From Ottelia alismoides (lineage: Eukaryota; Streptophyta; Magnoliopsida; Alismatales; Hydrocharitaceae), in the NCBI GenBank assembly GCA_037367405.1, contig JAZKJV010007253.1:62001-126000 (forward strand): DNA of 64,000 nucleotides, in the 5' to 3' direction. The notes below the pieces were generated by a model. That model was given only the letters and a program-made list of their open reading frames with translations. It was not told where the DNA came from and made no database searches. This document shows, piece after piece, positions 33,450-46,479 of this stretch (the stretch's first letter is position 1; each line of letters starts with the position of its first letter). The position numbers and the translations under genes were made by a program.

Positions 33450-35779
33450 GTCAGGGTCTGAGTCGGACGAAATGAACTCCGGAGTAGACTCCAGGGCTCG
33501 CTCTGGCTTCTATCTGCAGAATGAGGTAGTCCGAATCAGATCACTTGTAATTAACTTTCAGCTGCCGTGATTAAGCTGGAATTCAGGTCAACCCCAGCAT
33601 GTTGTGAATGGGAAAGAGATGTAGACTGTAATCGACTCCCATTCACAACGGCGGTAGTGGGACAAAAGTGATCCCAGTTTATTAGGTGGCCAAGAGAAAG
33701 GTAGAAAACGAGGAGTCTGGAGATCGATCCGCAAAGTCCGGATCGGGTTCTCGGGAATCGCCTCGAAATTATTGGCGAGGTTGAGTCCATGGAATCGATG
33801 TAGGTGTCGGCATGGTCCCGACGAAACCATCCATGGATCAACTTCACGAAGCACAAGAGAATGTCGGATTTTTGGAAGAATGATACGATGGTCAACGAGG
33901 AACAAAAGGAGTGTAAAACAGTAGAAAGGCTCGGTTGAGCGGGGTGGTCAAAGAAAGACATAACAAAATTTTGCGCAAAGGCGCGGGACTTTGATCTTTG
34001 AACCTTAATCTAGATCCATTCAAACACAAGACAAAATCGGGTTCACCAACTCACGCCATGTGAAGCCGTGAAAGCTCGGCTATTTATTATCTTTTCATTT
34101 TTAGAGTTGTGATTTTCAGGCATATCTTATAACAAGTCCTTAGTACGCTACCCTAGAGGAGAGAGAGTACTGCCGGAAGAGTATCCCGTACTTGTCCTCC
34201 TCCTGTGTAACCTGTAGTCTGTACTTTTTGGAGTCCTTGTAACCGTTCCTGGATCCCTACTCAGCCAAAGAAAAGAGAGAGGAAGCCGCTAGGCGAAACC
34301 AATACTTCGGTTCTCGTACGCAACGGAATCACCCGTGAGCGCGCAAGAACCTACTCGGACGCAGGACGATGAGACAGACACCCCCGTGAAGGCGTGGCCT
34401 ATGCTCAATACTTCGGACAGGGTCGATGCTCTCACAACAGAGAGTCACCATTGGTGACCAAGTCCTACTCGCCTACGTACGATAGAAGCGCCATTACTTC
34501 GGAAATCCAGGCGATACACAAGGCAGTTGCAGACTGGGTTTTGGGCTTTCTATCCTTAGGGGTCGCACTCGCTCAAGGGAGTAGGGTTTTGGTCCCCCTC
34601 CAAGGTACCTGAAAACAATGAAGGCTTTATGAACCCGGTACAATGATAGTCCATTACAGATTTTAATTAAGGTCAAAGTTTATTTAGCAGTCCCCTGGTT
34701 TTAATTTTTTTGGTTTTCACTTCTTTTGGATCTTTTTTCATACCAGCGCCTAACGTTTTTGTAGATTTTCATTTAAGTCCTAGGTGCTCAAAATCAGAGG
34801 GAGATAGCGGAAAAGCCGTGCAAGTGGTTCCATGATTGAAATCTCATCATTGAACCGAATGATGCATGCTGAGTTAGAAGACTTACAGTGCATCCCAGCT
34901 CTCTCCATAATGCAAAACAGAATTTTTAAACCTATCTACATGTCGGTATGCAAGGCACAAAATCGTCCTAAACATGAGCTGCTATTAGCGTGAAGAACCA
35001 TAAGTTGCTTATTTGTCTCTAGCCCAAGAGAGTCCGGTCTTGGCTCACCCCTCCTCTGCTCAACAAATTGAGGGTAGGAGAAAGCGCTTTACAGGGTTCG
35101 CTACGGCACAGAGGGCTAAGAGACAAATTTACAACTTGTTTGAGTTTGACTAGATCCAATCGAAGTAGACTATAGGAACATGCATTCTTATTAATGTTTG
35201 GACCTAGCTACCGAGTCAAGCAACCTATATCTAGGGGCTCCAAGCACACAAAACAAAGTAAAAGAAAGGCGGAAAGCTCAAAACTGCGGGAAACAAAATA
35301 AAAGAAGGCGATGAAAACTCGAAAAAGCCGCGATGAGGCCCACAGGTGAACAATCACCTAGGCACTGGACCTCATTGTGAAGAGTAGAGTATTGTTTAAT
35401 TACATGCCAAATAGTCTCTCTCTCACCATGAATTACAAAAATAGTTCTAAATAGCTAGCCTATCTAATGCCCCTCTCTTTGCTTCTTTGGTGCACTCTCC
35501 AGATGGTCATGAGAAGAGAAGACCATCCTCCTCCAAGCTCGGCTGCCTTGGCCTCCTAGGAAGCCATCATAGCGTGACGGTCCCTCGCATCAAAGTTACA
35601 AAAAAATTGCATTAGCATACTCAGTTAATCAAATAGAGCAGATAAATTAATCACAATAAATAAAGAAATGAAGCATGGTGATAAATGGCAATAAAACAAT
35701 AGCTGCTCACACAAAAATGAATCATGAATCAAAATTTTTATACAAGGATGACAAAAATCAATTTGGCTATGCTCATTGC
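33450..35779 (-). other. Athila 5' untranslated leader
   Basis: 2.3 kb between the primer-binding site and gag. It has no long frame with family resemblance. Such long leaders are usual in Athila elements. Confidence 0.6.
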
Positions 35780-35797
35780 TCCCCGGCAATGGCGCCA
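35780..35797 (-). other. Athila primer-binding site (tRNA-Asp)
   Basis: The + strand reads TCCCCGGCAATGGCGCCA, equal to the 3' end of plant tRNA-Asp except for one T in place of C. It is separated from the 5' LTR by two bases. tRNA-Asp priming is characteristic of Athila. Confidence 0.85.
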
Positions 35798-37279
35798 TCT
35801 GATAACGCGCCCACAGACCACGAGGGTCACCATGAATAGATAATACAAAGGTGTCGCTGCGGCGACCGCTCGCAGACTATGGGGGTTGATCAGCGATTAA
35901 CCCACAATCCAAAAAAAATACAACAATCAAGCTCAAAACAAATATGAATTAATCTTTATTTACTCTACCATAAAATGTATAATGACAAGTATGTAGAGGT
36001 CGAACCACAGAGAGCAACACAAAATGCAATAGCCGACATGTCAATCACAGTCATCCTTGTGTGGGTTTTTTTTATTATTATTAAAATATAATAATTAAGT
36101 ATTATATATATATATATGTATATAATACAAATATATTAATTATATATACCCATAGAGGGTAAGTATATAGCTTATAATACATGTAATGTATATATATATA
36201 GGTATATATAAATATAATAAAATAAATATATATATGTTTTTTTTCTTTTTTATGTTAAGATTAATGAGAATACATATAACTAATTACATATATATAATAT
36301 TTTTTTAGGATATATAGATATATATACATAAAGGGGGCATTAGAATATTCACAAAAATACAAAAAAATAGTCAAAAAATCAGGAAAAGGGTCTTTTTGGA
36401 ATTTTCATGGTTTTTTTACTGTTTTTATGATTTTTGAGTATTTTTGCAAACATTTTTAGTATTTTTAAATAGCTAAAGAATAGCAAACAGTGGACTAGGT
36501 ACTGGCTGTCACAAAAATAAAGATTAAAAATAGCTAACAGCCTCAAAAATTTTCCACCCTAATTTTCTAATAACGATAATAAAATATAGCATAAATAGGG
36601 CTTGAGTTTATATTTTTCTGATTTTCTTTGATTTTTTATATTTTTTTGAAGTTTTTGGGTATTTTTGAATTTTTAAGGTTTTCTTTTTGAGATTTTTAGG
36701 GATTTTTGGACTGACACTAATATAGGTCAAAATACACCATAGGTGATTTTTTTGGAATTTTTCGAGGCATTTTCATATTTTTTTGGGATTTTATAAGTTA
36801 GACAAGGAATAAAAGACATGTTTTTGATTTTTAATAAATGCAAAAATGCAAAACTAAAAATATGGCGTTCAAGCATGACCACACAGGAGCTTAAGTCTAT
36901 TTTTGCAAGATTTTTCGATTTAATATGAAGCATAAAATAAATAGACAAAGCCTTCAAAAATTAAAGGGCCTAGTAGGGGTATTTTTGCAAATAAAATAGT
37001 TGGCAGGGGCATACATGCAAAAATTACAACAAAAGTACACTTTAACTTTTATTTTCAGGACCATTTAATAAATACAGGAACCCGGCAGGGTTTAGATGCA
37101 AATTTCACGCGCCTCACGTGATTGCCGCACGTGAGGCACGGGAGGACTAAAGTGCAAATCTTGAAACATCGGGGTCCTTCCGCAAAATATACATTTTATT
37201 TACAACTGAAACTTCTATTTTTGGCATTAAATAATAAATACAAAAAGTAAGGGGGCTGGATGTGAAAATTACCCCTAAA

Positions 37280-38560
37280 CAAGGCTTTTCATCCTGCGGC
37301 GCTGGAGGCGCCACTTATCCACGTGGCGGCCATCGGACGGCGGACATCGGTTCGGCGATGAAGGGCCAGGATTAGAACCTCCTGGCTGATCTGACGGTGG
37401 ATGTACATCTTCATCGAACGGTCGGCGTTCAATCTGGGCTGCCCCTCTCGATCCAACGGTGCGGAAGGCACCTGGAAGAACTGGGAAGAAGCTCGCCCCC
37501 GGCGAGCTTCGATCGGGTAGCTCGGGCTCCTCCGGGCACCTCCCGCGCATCTGAAGCTCTCTGATCGTAGCTGGGAGGCTTCCGCGTTGTCTGACGGTGG
37601 TCTCATGGCTCCTGGGGGTCCGAGTCGATGGAGCGAGGTCGGAGAAGAAGAGGACCCCCAGGAACCTCTTCCTGGGTCAATGCAAGCCCAAAAGAGCTCG
37701 ATTCGTCGATATCCCTGCACAGGAAGAACCGCGGGCGAGAGAGCTCTCTCCTCGACCCGGGGTTTGGAAGCTGCAACGCAAAAAAAATGAGGTGGACGGA
37801 GGGGCTCCGGCGAACGGCGGAGGAGGAGCCCCGATTCGCCAAGACCTAGGGTCTTGGGTTGAACAAGTGTGTGCGAGGGATGGAGAAGAAGAGGAGGAAC
37901 GAGATGGGATGCTTGGGGTGGTCGGATACAGTCGGGAATACGGTGAAGAAGTCGCCGGAGCCAAGCTCCGGCGAACTTCGAATTTCGATTTTAAAGCTAC
38001 AGTGATTAACTAACAACTAATCTAATAACTGGAATGAAAAGCTAACATCTAAAACTAACTAGGAATGCATAAAAGATCAGCTCTTATACTTGGGGGCCTC
38101 CAGGGAGCAGGGAGGACGCCGGAGCTCCGCCGCGTCAAAATCTCCTCCCTCCGGCCGAGTCACGGCGCTGGGTTGCTCCCCCTGTCACGAGGAACACTCC
38201 AGCGACGAGATCTAGGCTTTAGGTCGGAATAAAAGTGGCCAAATTCGAGGAAGGAGGCGGAGCTTTTTATTTATAAACATTGGCAAGGGGCCTTATTACC
38301 CGGCGATTATTAACTGATCCAATGAACATCTCGTTGATCTATGATTTTGGCGGGCATCATGGAAGATTAGGGAACAATTCTTGTGAAGGAAGCGTTGTCG
38401 ATTGATGGATGGTGTGCCCGGGAAAAAGGCATGAAATCGGGGGAGTAGACAGTTCAGAGACGCCAGGCGAGGGATGGGACAGTTGACCTGGGAGTCAACG
38501 TTGGCCGGCGCCTCATTGGGCCACGTAGGCCGCTACGAGACAAAATAGCAAATCTGAAGG
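37280..38560 (-). other. GC-rich island inside the Athila LTR
   Basis: About 1.3 kb of GC-rich sequence in an otherwise AT-rich LTR, also at about 21720-22990 in the other copy. It starts near the TATA box and covers the presumed transcription start and leader. Open frames of 95-143 codons occur on both strands (for example 37677-37964 minus), but none resembles a known protein and their reading is explained by composition. It may be captured host DNA. Confidence 0.6.
38267..38275 (-). promoter_or_regulatory. TATA box of Athila 5' LTR
   Basis: TATAAATAA on the minus strand, conserved in both LTRs, at the edge of the GC-rich island. It implies U3 from 39863 to about 38245 and a long R-U5 leader of about 2.4 kb. 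Confidence 0.5.
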
Positions 38561-39868
38561 AAGATTGATTTATTTGACGCCCTAAATGATTTTATTAATT
38601 TTTTCTTATAAAATAAAAAATGTGTATTATTTCATCTAGTATTTATTTATGATTGTTATTGAATTTTTCGAGGTGTTTTATTATAGTTTTATTTTAATAA
38701 TGTGTATATGTATGTATTTACATGTATTTTTGGGTATTTTATTTTTAATTTATTTATTTTCTTTTATTATTTTGTTGGCTTATTTTATAAATTTATAATT
38801 TATTTTTGTGAGTATAAAGATATTTTTGTTTGATTTTTATAAGTTTATTTGTATTTTTAAATAAATGTGTTTGTGTATATGTAAGTATACTTATAGGTAT
38901 TTTACCTGTATATTATATACATTGTATTTATTTAATGGATTTTATTTGTTTTTATTTTAGCTTTGTATTTTTAATAATAATATATACATTACTGTAAAAA
39001 TGTAAAAGAATGAAATAATTAAAGAATGCTTTTCTCTTTTTATTTATGTACATCCTTCTTATAGGTATTTTGCCTATATATTACATAGACTTATTTTTAT
39101 TTTACAAATTCTTTTTGGTTTTATTCTAAGGCTAATATGTATATGAATTATATACATTATTTAAAAGATTCTAAAAATAGTAATTTATAAAAATAATGAA
39201 TAGTGAATATAATGAATATTTTAATCAGGTATCATATACAAGAGAGGCCAAAAACCTAACTTCTGCATATGGACTCCAAAAATTATGAAACCAATTTTAT
39301 AAAATAGTTTATGAAATGCTATATACAATTAAAGGTGAGTTTGGGTGATTTGGAGTTTTTATTTGCAGGATATGGGTCTGTGAAGTTGAGATTTTGGCTT
39401 TTTATTATGTGCATAAAATGTACACTGTGTATTATTTTTACACAAACTCAATTTTGTATTTTGATTTACATTATTATCTACAACTTTTATGAACAAAGTT
39501 TCTTTATTTGATGAATAAATAAATATGTACAAAATAGGTGCCAAAAATGCATAAATGGATGAAAAATAAATGAGGTATTTATTGTACTCATGGCCCTGAT
39601 CTCCCCCTACTTTATTCCTTGTCGACCAATTCCATGCTGGCCTTGGTCTCAGGGTTAGGGTCATAAAATCTTTGCAATATTTTATTCCTTTTTCTTTTAT
39701 TCTCTTTATTCTATAATTTTGGCATTAAAAACCTTATTTTCTGTATAATTAATACAATAAATAATGAATGCTATTATGTACAATTTGATGCTATCTACAT
39801 GCATTTGCTAGGGTTTTTGAGGCCAAAATGATAGAATAAAGGTGATGAAATGGAGATTCATCAATTAT

Positions 39869-41137
39869 CCCTTATAATGCAAAACTATTTTGAGTTTACA
39901 TTATCCATTTGTAATTTTTAAATAAGTTTTACATCCCAATTCCATGTGTTTGAGATTTCTATCGTGTAAATAAGTCTGATTTCACTTATTACACAAAAGA
40001 ATATTATCTTTTCATTATTATTTTATATATCGAAAATGAAGTTTTAATTATAATTATTTTTTTGACAATTATGATTATTACTTGTAAATAAACTCTTACA
40101 ATCATATTTTTTATTTAATATTTCAAACTACTATTTTTAGATTTTGAAATTTGAGCATTTTTCTTTAATACAATATTCTATCAAATTTCAATTTCGTAAT
40201 CAACCAACATTGTGTAGTCTGCAACAATTTGTGTTAAATCTATATGATTCTTCGTAAATTCACCTAAATTTTTGTGAGATTTATATGGTTCTTTGTAGAA
40301 TGAAGTGCCAATTAGCAAAATATTCAATATTTTTTGTATTATATACCAAATTTGTTTGGCAATATGGAGTATATATGATAATGTATGAAAAATTTATATC
40401 CCTTTTTTAAATATAACTTGCTATCCTGCAAATTTAAAAATTAATTGGTAATATACTTATTATTTCTAAAAATATAATATGTAAAAAATAATGGAAGTTT
40501 ATAAAGAATAAAAAAATCTAGGTAAGATCCATATACATACGTACATAAGAACATCTAAAAACGTCAAATATTTGATGGAAGAGATGCTCATAATTTGGAT
40601 TAACCACATCGACTACTTATTACAATGAGCAACATGGCTCTCGTCTCCGTTCTGACAAGAACGCATCGAGTTATGGACATCCAACATGCTGCTATTATGC
40701 ACCCTCAATGCATCAAAATCAACTGCAAACGTGGTATATCAATGTTTAGATTTTTTTAGTATTTAAGACAAAGATCAAATTGAAAAATAAAGATAGGATT
40801 GATGATCTCACGTGAAAAAGAAAGGATGGATATGTGCATGTGAGTCTCCACGTAAACGTCTCTAGACCTTGATTCTTCTTCGAATGCGAGAAGTCTCGTA
40901 TTTCCACCTTCCAGACCATTGCTGTCCATGAGCACTTGTTTGCAGACTTGCCTTATTTTGAAATCATGCATAAAGAAACATGATATATTTAATATGTTTT
41001 GGTAAATGCGGGTTTTAAGGATGGTGAGTTATGTTGATATTTTTATTTCCTTTTTTCTCTTGGTTGGGTGGTTTTGGAAGTGATTTTGGGTAATATTGAT
41101 TGTTTTAACCACAACCGCTGATTGGAATCTAACGTAA
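39869..41137. other. right interior of the split DNA transposon
   Basis: AT-rich and non-coding; continues the element begun at 19340. No transposase-like frame. Confidence 0.4.
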
Positions 41138-41190
41138 ATTGATGGCTCACCATAATATGGGTGAGACACCACCTCATTTGAACTTTCTCC

Positions 41191-42029
41191 TATATATATA
41201 TAATTTCTTTAACATGCCATAATAAATTTATTTTCATACCTAATAGAGCAAATGCTTCATCGAATATGGTTAGAAATAGATATTTTACATGTTTTTTATA
41301 TTTCTTTATAAGAAATAGATATTTTACATGTTTTTTTATATTTCTTTATAAATATAGTGTAATCTTCGCAATAACCTTAGGAATCCTCCTCTTTTATATA
41401 AGAGGGTTCTCTGGCTATAAAAATGCACAATTATTCCCACTTCTTTAAAAGCAAAGCCACTTATCTTTTGCTCCTTAATAGTTATACGAGGAACCTTTAT
41501 AAAGCATGAAGGACTCAAGAACTATGTAGCATTTGTCGGTTGTCAAAAGAAGATTTGCATCGTTACAAAGAGTCCTTTTAAGGAGACTCATAATGACTAA
41601 AATACTTGTCTTCCTGATAGATTTTATGCTATAAAAAATCTCACCAACTGTGTAGAACAATATCAGAGGCAAATAACTTATCAAGGAGACATGGGAAGAG
41701 CTAGCTCAGATTTACGGCATTTGCATGCATATTTCGTTAGCTAGTTAGGGAGATTTTACCCTTAATTGTTTTTTTTTTCAAAAAAAGAAGGATCAAGTTT
41801 CATTCATCTAAAATATTGAGGTTCAACTATTTCCCATTAAGGAAGCAAATACCTAAATAGTTCATTGTATACCAACGATTTTGCAAGGGCGGTAGATACA
41901 CTCTAAAATAAAATTGTAACGACTACGAAAAAGATACCAACAACAAAAAGGAAAGCGACTTTCCCTCCATTTTCATGTTTTCAACGCGGTCGATCACCAA
42001 AAAACTTCCAGGTAGCCCATACTTAAGGA
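41191..42029. other. intergenic DNA between nested clusters
   Basis: No gene. It contains a 39/40-bp tandem duplication at 41272-41350 (unit beginning AGAAATAGATATTTTACATG). Otherwise unassigned. Confidence 0.5.
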
Positions 42030-43322
42030 CTGTCAGGTAGGGATGAAAATGAACGTGAATATATTCATATTCGGTCCGCTTGTTGGACATGCGAGCCCAC
42101 GACGAGCCATTATGCAATAAATGTTATTGCACGTATCATTCCCTGATCTGAAATGAAGAATAAATAATTTGCATAATAGGTCCCTCTGTACAATTAGGGT
42201 TATGTACCATGGCCATCTTAATGATCATACAGCTGTTGATTCATTAAATGAATCATAGAGGCTGGTGTTTGGATGAATATCTAATGGGTTAGATAGAGGA
42301 CTCATCAAGCACCGTCAAATGATTATTAAGAGATGATCTCCAGCCTGAGTAGGAGATGGCAATCCTTTCTCACAGAGGCTGATATCTGACCGACCTCTTG
42401 ATGCAGGTCCTCTGCATGGGAATAGTGATTCGGAGGTGTCAGATTAGTTAAGTCAATGGGTTGACTTAGCGAGATCGAGATAACCTAAGTCCTATGTTGA
42501 ACACTGTCACAACATAGGCACACATCCTCTAACTAGAGACAGATGTGTTACTATATGTCTGAGTATGTACATTTGGCAGACCATTAGGTTGATGACCTAA
42601 TCAAGGTCTATACACCGGCGAGCTGGTGTGCATATAAGGGCATATGAGTAATACGATCTCTCAAAGGGATCATACAGGTTCACTTGTGAACCGGAAGACA
42701 TGAGCTCACTCATGAGGTATTGGGACCGATCAAATTCCATGCATGGTCGTCGTGCTTTGGAAGCATGACAAGAATTTGAAGGTATGATATATGCTTTGGG
42801 AAAGCATATGATCGATACCAAATCCCAATGACCAAGATTGAGAAACTTGGTGATCAAACCCTGAAGAAGACAGTATAAAATAGATCTTCATCTTCAGGTT
42901 GATCATTGGTCTTCCAGTATGCAGGATGTGCAGGTATTGGGAATACCTGAGGGTGATGTGATCATAAACGATTGTATAACCATGACGCTTCCAGTCCGAG
43001 GGAGTGATGAAACAAGTCTGGATTTTAGTGACTCCTCTCAGTAGAGAAGTAACTTGATCTTAGTCCAAATGTTGGACATTGATCTGAATGTGATTCAGAT
43101 ACAATGAGAAGATTAAGTATACGGACTTGATTTAATCAAGCATCTATGAGAGGTCCGTTAGATCTGGATTTGAGATGAGATCTCAACATCCAAGTCACTA
43201 TACGTGGAACAATGCAATCACCCTGTCCTTATCTCCAAGTATCTGCGGAGAAGGCACATTATTCTTGAAGGAGTTCAAGAATAATTCCTATGATGAATTT
43301 AGTATCCAAGCAAGAAGGTTTT

Positions 43323-43489
43323 GATCATTAAATGAGATTTAATTATCAAAGTATAATATGAATAAGATTCATATTATAAGAATGTGTCCAAGATAATTAA
43401 ATGAGATTTAATTATCAAGTACAATATGAATAAGATTCATGTTGAGAGAATGATTGTCCAAGATAATTAAATGGGATTTAATTATCAAG
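43323..43489 (+). repeat. 70-bp tandem repeat in copia LTR
   Basis: Units start at about 43323, 43392 and 43462, each with TTAAATGAGATTTAATTATC; the third is partial. The array is retained in the 3' LTR near 51350-51500. Confidence 0.85.
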
Positions 43490-43805
43490 GATAAGCAGAT
43501 CGTGGATAGTGATATCCAGAATATCTGTGTATATTATAAATGAGATTTATAATATATCAGAGAGAGAGAGAGAAATATTGTAAATAACATTTGTTAATTA
43601 TTAATGTGGATTGGATCCACATTAGTTAATTAATTGGAAATGTAATTTACAAATTAGTTTGGGATGTGAATATGATTCACATTTTTTTTCAATGGCATGA
43701 TTGAAATATTCACAAATTAATTTGGAATTAATTTGGTGGATATTATTGCAATAATGATTATTGCAAATAATCAAGAAATAATAATATAAATAAAAGGAGA
43801 CAAAA

Positions 43806-43853
43806 CCACCTATGATCATAGGTGGCGTCACCTATGACTTAGTCATAGGTGAC
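43806..43853. repeat. paired palindromes in copia LTR
   Basis: CCACCTATGATCATAGGTGG (43806-43825) is a perfect 20-bp palindrome. It is followed after one base by a 27-bp palindrome (43827-43853) with the same CACCTATGA arm. Both are present at 51813-51860 in the 3' LTR. They lie about 240 bp upstream of the TATA box. Confidence 0.85.
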
Positions 43854-44094
43854 ACCTCCTTGATTTTAGGAGGGGTTGTTGTCTCCTCTTATTTGTTGAC
43901 CTATTATCTCTTGATAAATTAATTTATGTTAATTAAATTTTGTTGATAATAATTCAACACATATTTAATTTAATATAAATTAATGTTGTTGGTTTTTAGC
44001 CAACAACAGTCATAGCCGTTGGATGGCTCTTGGATTACAATGACCGTTGGATCCATGAGAGCCATGGATTGAGATCCATTGGATCCCAAACTAA

Positions 44095-44103
44095 TATATA
44101 AAG
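44095..44103 (+). promoter_or_regulatory. TATA box of copia LTR
   Basis: TATATAAAG, followed by a CT-rich leader. The 3' LTR copy is at 52102-52110. Confidence 0.55.
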
Positions 44104-44660
44104 AGGGTAGCCTTAGCCCTTGAAGGTACACCAAGTAGACGCCTACTCTACTTCTCTCTCTCCCTCTCATTCTCGTGCTCTCTCTCTCTCTCCAAAGGGT
44201 GGCCGACCACCATTGTTGAGAAAGGAGAGAAGTTCTCGCCTTCGCCTTCGACGACTCGAAGATCTCCTTCTTCTTCGTGGCTACTTGCTGTAGAGGAAGA
44301 CGACGGATTTCGCTTGACGAAATCAGGGGATCTATTGCTTGGATCTTCATCGAGGATTGTGGGAGGAACGTGACTCATCATCGTGCCCGCAAGTGCGTTC
44401 TTCGTGGATCGGACTTGAGACAGGAGGATCTCTTATTTGGGATCTCGCGATCACAACCACGCTTCAAAGGTATTCCTTATACTTTGTGGTTTGATGAAAC
44501 GTTCCGAGAAGTGTTCTCGTGATCATGTGGTTTCATCATTTGATTTAAAATTTTTAAATTCCGCTGCATCTTGCGACTAGTACGACTAGTCGCCCCGATC
44601 GTATCTGATACGATCATCACGCTTCCGTGATGCGCTTGAGGATTCTCAATATCCTTCAAG

Positions 44661-44672
44661 TGGTATCAGAGC
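44661..44672 (+). other. copia primer-binding site (initiator tRNA-Met)
   Basis: TGGTATCAGAGC, two bases after the 5' LTR. This is the standard complement of the initiator tRNA-Met 3' end. Confidence 0.95.
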
Positions 44673-46479
44673 CAGGTTGAAAAAGGTTTTGGATATGATC
44701 CATGAACCATAGACGACTTGGGTTTGAAATGGTCGCGAAAATTTTTTTGGCGCATTTGAATTTTCGTAACTCTGTCTAATTGATTTTTTCGGTACTGTTT
44801 AAATTGTTTAAACACAAAATATTCAATTGGATTTTGTTCCCATTAAACAAGGAAACCATAAGACTTGAGTTTACTAAATTTGGATTTAATTTGCTCAAGA
44901 TATGGCCTTTTGAATATGCAAGTACTTACAGTTGCGGGAACTGCAGAACAGAACGTGATTAATTTGTTAATTACGGTTTTGTTACGCCTCGAAATACGTG
45001 AAACATCACTTAGGTTCTGTTATAAATCAAGTTGGCAATCTTAGGGCACTAATTTTGCGAATTTTGGATTTAAATTGATCAAGATAAGTTAATTTTAGTG
45101 ATAAGGGGTCACTGCTGGAAATTGACATTTTTTGATCATGAACCTTGTGATAGTCGTTCAAATAAATGTTGATGAAAATTAATTGTTAATTTTCTGAAAT
45201 TGGTTATTGATAAATATTTGTGGAATATTTAAAGATGATAATCAATTCCTTGAATGACATCCCACTGAACCATAATGATAAGATAGTTGATCTTGATCAT
45301 TGGTTAATTTGAAATCATCAACAAACATTGTTTTCATGAAAAACCCTAGGTCATCCTACAATAGTTGTAGGACAACTTTTACATGCAAAAACCTCTTGCT
45401 TGAATAGGATTGGGGATTTGTTTAGCAAATCTCCTTATAATATAATCAAAAATGTTTTGATGTATATTATATGGTATAATTTCGGTTGAAAGACTGATGA
45501 GCATCTCAAAGTACATGATGATCTATCTGGCATTATCCTTTCCTGAAGTGGATATGGTGTCTAGTCGGAGATCGCTGGGGTAGCGGGTTGCAACGTATGT
45601 GGTCCGTCCCACTCTCGTCGGTACTGGCCATGACAGCGGGTAGGGATTGGATAATGCCGGAGGAATCAAAGTGTATTTCTAATTATTAAAATTCGAAATA
45701 ATACGTACTTTGAGATTATACCTACTATTCAAGTAAAATTCAAAGTTTGTTGATTGATAATAGGATTGATGATTGATTTAATGTGATTAAATTAATTATA
45801 TCCTATGAAACACTCTATTATGAATAGATGTGTATTTCCCTTGGAAGAATTAATTATGTGAATATGATTCACGATGATTAATTACAATTTGAATAAGAGG
45901 TGGAGGATCACATAAGTGACATCCATGGTCTCCAGTCAAGGCAAAGAATTTCGTCGCCAAAAGTTGTATATAGGAGACGCCTGTCCGAAGTGACATATCC
46001 TATATACAATTATTTGGATCGGGTTCTTTGCATCTCGAAAGAGTAAGGCCGTATACGTAGTGACCCCAATATCGGGTCCTCATATTATTGGTGCGATATT
46101 GGATTGCGTATAGCGAGTTTTAAGCCTGTTGACGGTTGGTTCAATTAGCAACGGGTCAACATCATCTTAGGGGTGGTGGGCCCGGGTGTTAAAGACCGAA
46201 TTGGGAAATGTAAGTTGGACTTGCAAGGCGGAATGTGTTCCCGCTTCTCTTTATTCGAGTCACAGGTTCTCATATTATTGGGATGTGATAAAGATAGAGA
46301 GGAGATCCCAGATCTTGCTTGAGATATAGCGGTAAGTATATCTCTTACTTTGAAAGACGATTAGGGAATAATCTTTCATAGTAGACATAACAAGACAAAT
46401 TTGATTTAAAATTCCTAAATCAAAGTAAAATATGTATATATAATATATATACCCTTATGCAAATTTCTTATTTCAGATA
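44673..46479 (+). other. copia leader
   Basis: 1.8 kb with no coding frame or family resemblance. Confidence 0.5.

Larger units (their letters stand above)
20226..39863 (-). mobile_element. Athila-type Ty3/gypsy LTR retrotransposon
   Basis: A complete 19.6-kb element bounded by TG...CA, with the perfect 5-bp target duplication ATTAT at 20221-20225 and 39864-39868. It reads on the minus strand: 5' LTR 35800-39863, a PBS matching tRNA-Asp, gag, pol, a 3' spacer with PPT-like hairpins, PPT, and 3' LTR 20226-24297. The tRNA-Asp PBS and the reverse transcriptase sequence (VFMDDFSVYGDSF, RSFLGHVGFYRRFIKDFS) place it in the Athila lineage. No env-like frame was found. The LTRs differ little: one substitution plus homopolymer changes in about the first 280 bp compared by eye. 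The insertion is therefore recent. Confidence 0.95.
35800..39863 (-). repeat. Athila 5' LTR
   Basis: 4064 bp, near-identical partner of 20226-24297, carrying the promoter that would transcribe the element towards lower coordinates. Confidence 0.95.
19340..41190. mobile_element. TIR DNA transposon split by the Athila insertion
   Basis: A 53-bp terminal inverted repeat at 19340-19392 (with CAAATGAGGTGGGGTCTCAC) pairs with 41138-41190 (with GTGAGACACCACCTCATTTG), and both arms share TGAGCCATCAAT. Removing the Athila element leaves about 2.2 kb. Flanks are TA-dinucleotide tracts on both sides, so a TATATATA-type target duplication is likely but cannot be delimited. The interior (19393-20225 and 39869-41137) shows no transposase. 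Mutator-like is the best guess. Confidence 0.65.
42081..44658 (+). repeat. copia 5' LTR
   Basis: 2578 bp, from TGTTGGACATGCG to ATATCCTTCA. It includes a tandem repeat, two adjacent palindromes, a TATA box and a CT-rich leader (about 44150-44200). Confidence 0.95.

Noticed and set aside
43323..43489. CRISPR-like array
   Set aside because: Units are contiguous 70-bp tandem repeats without unique spacers, within a plant LTR.
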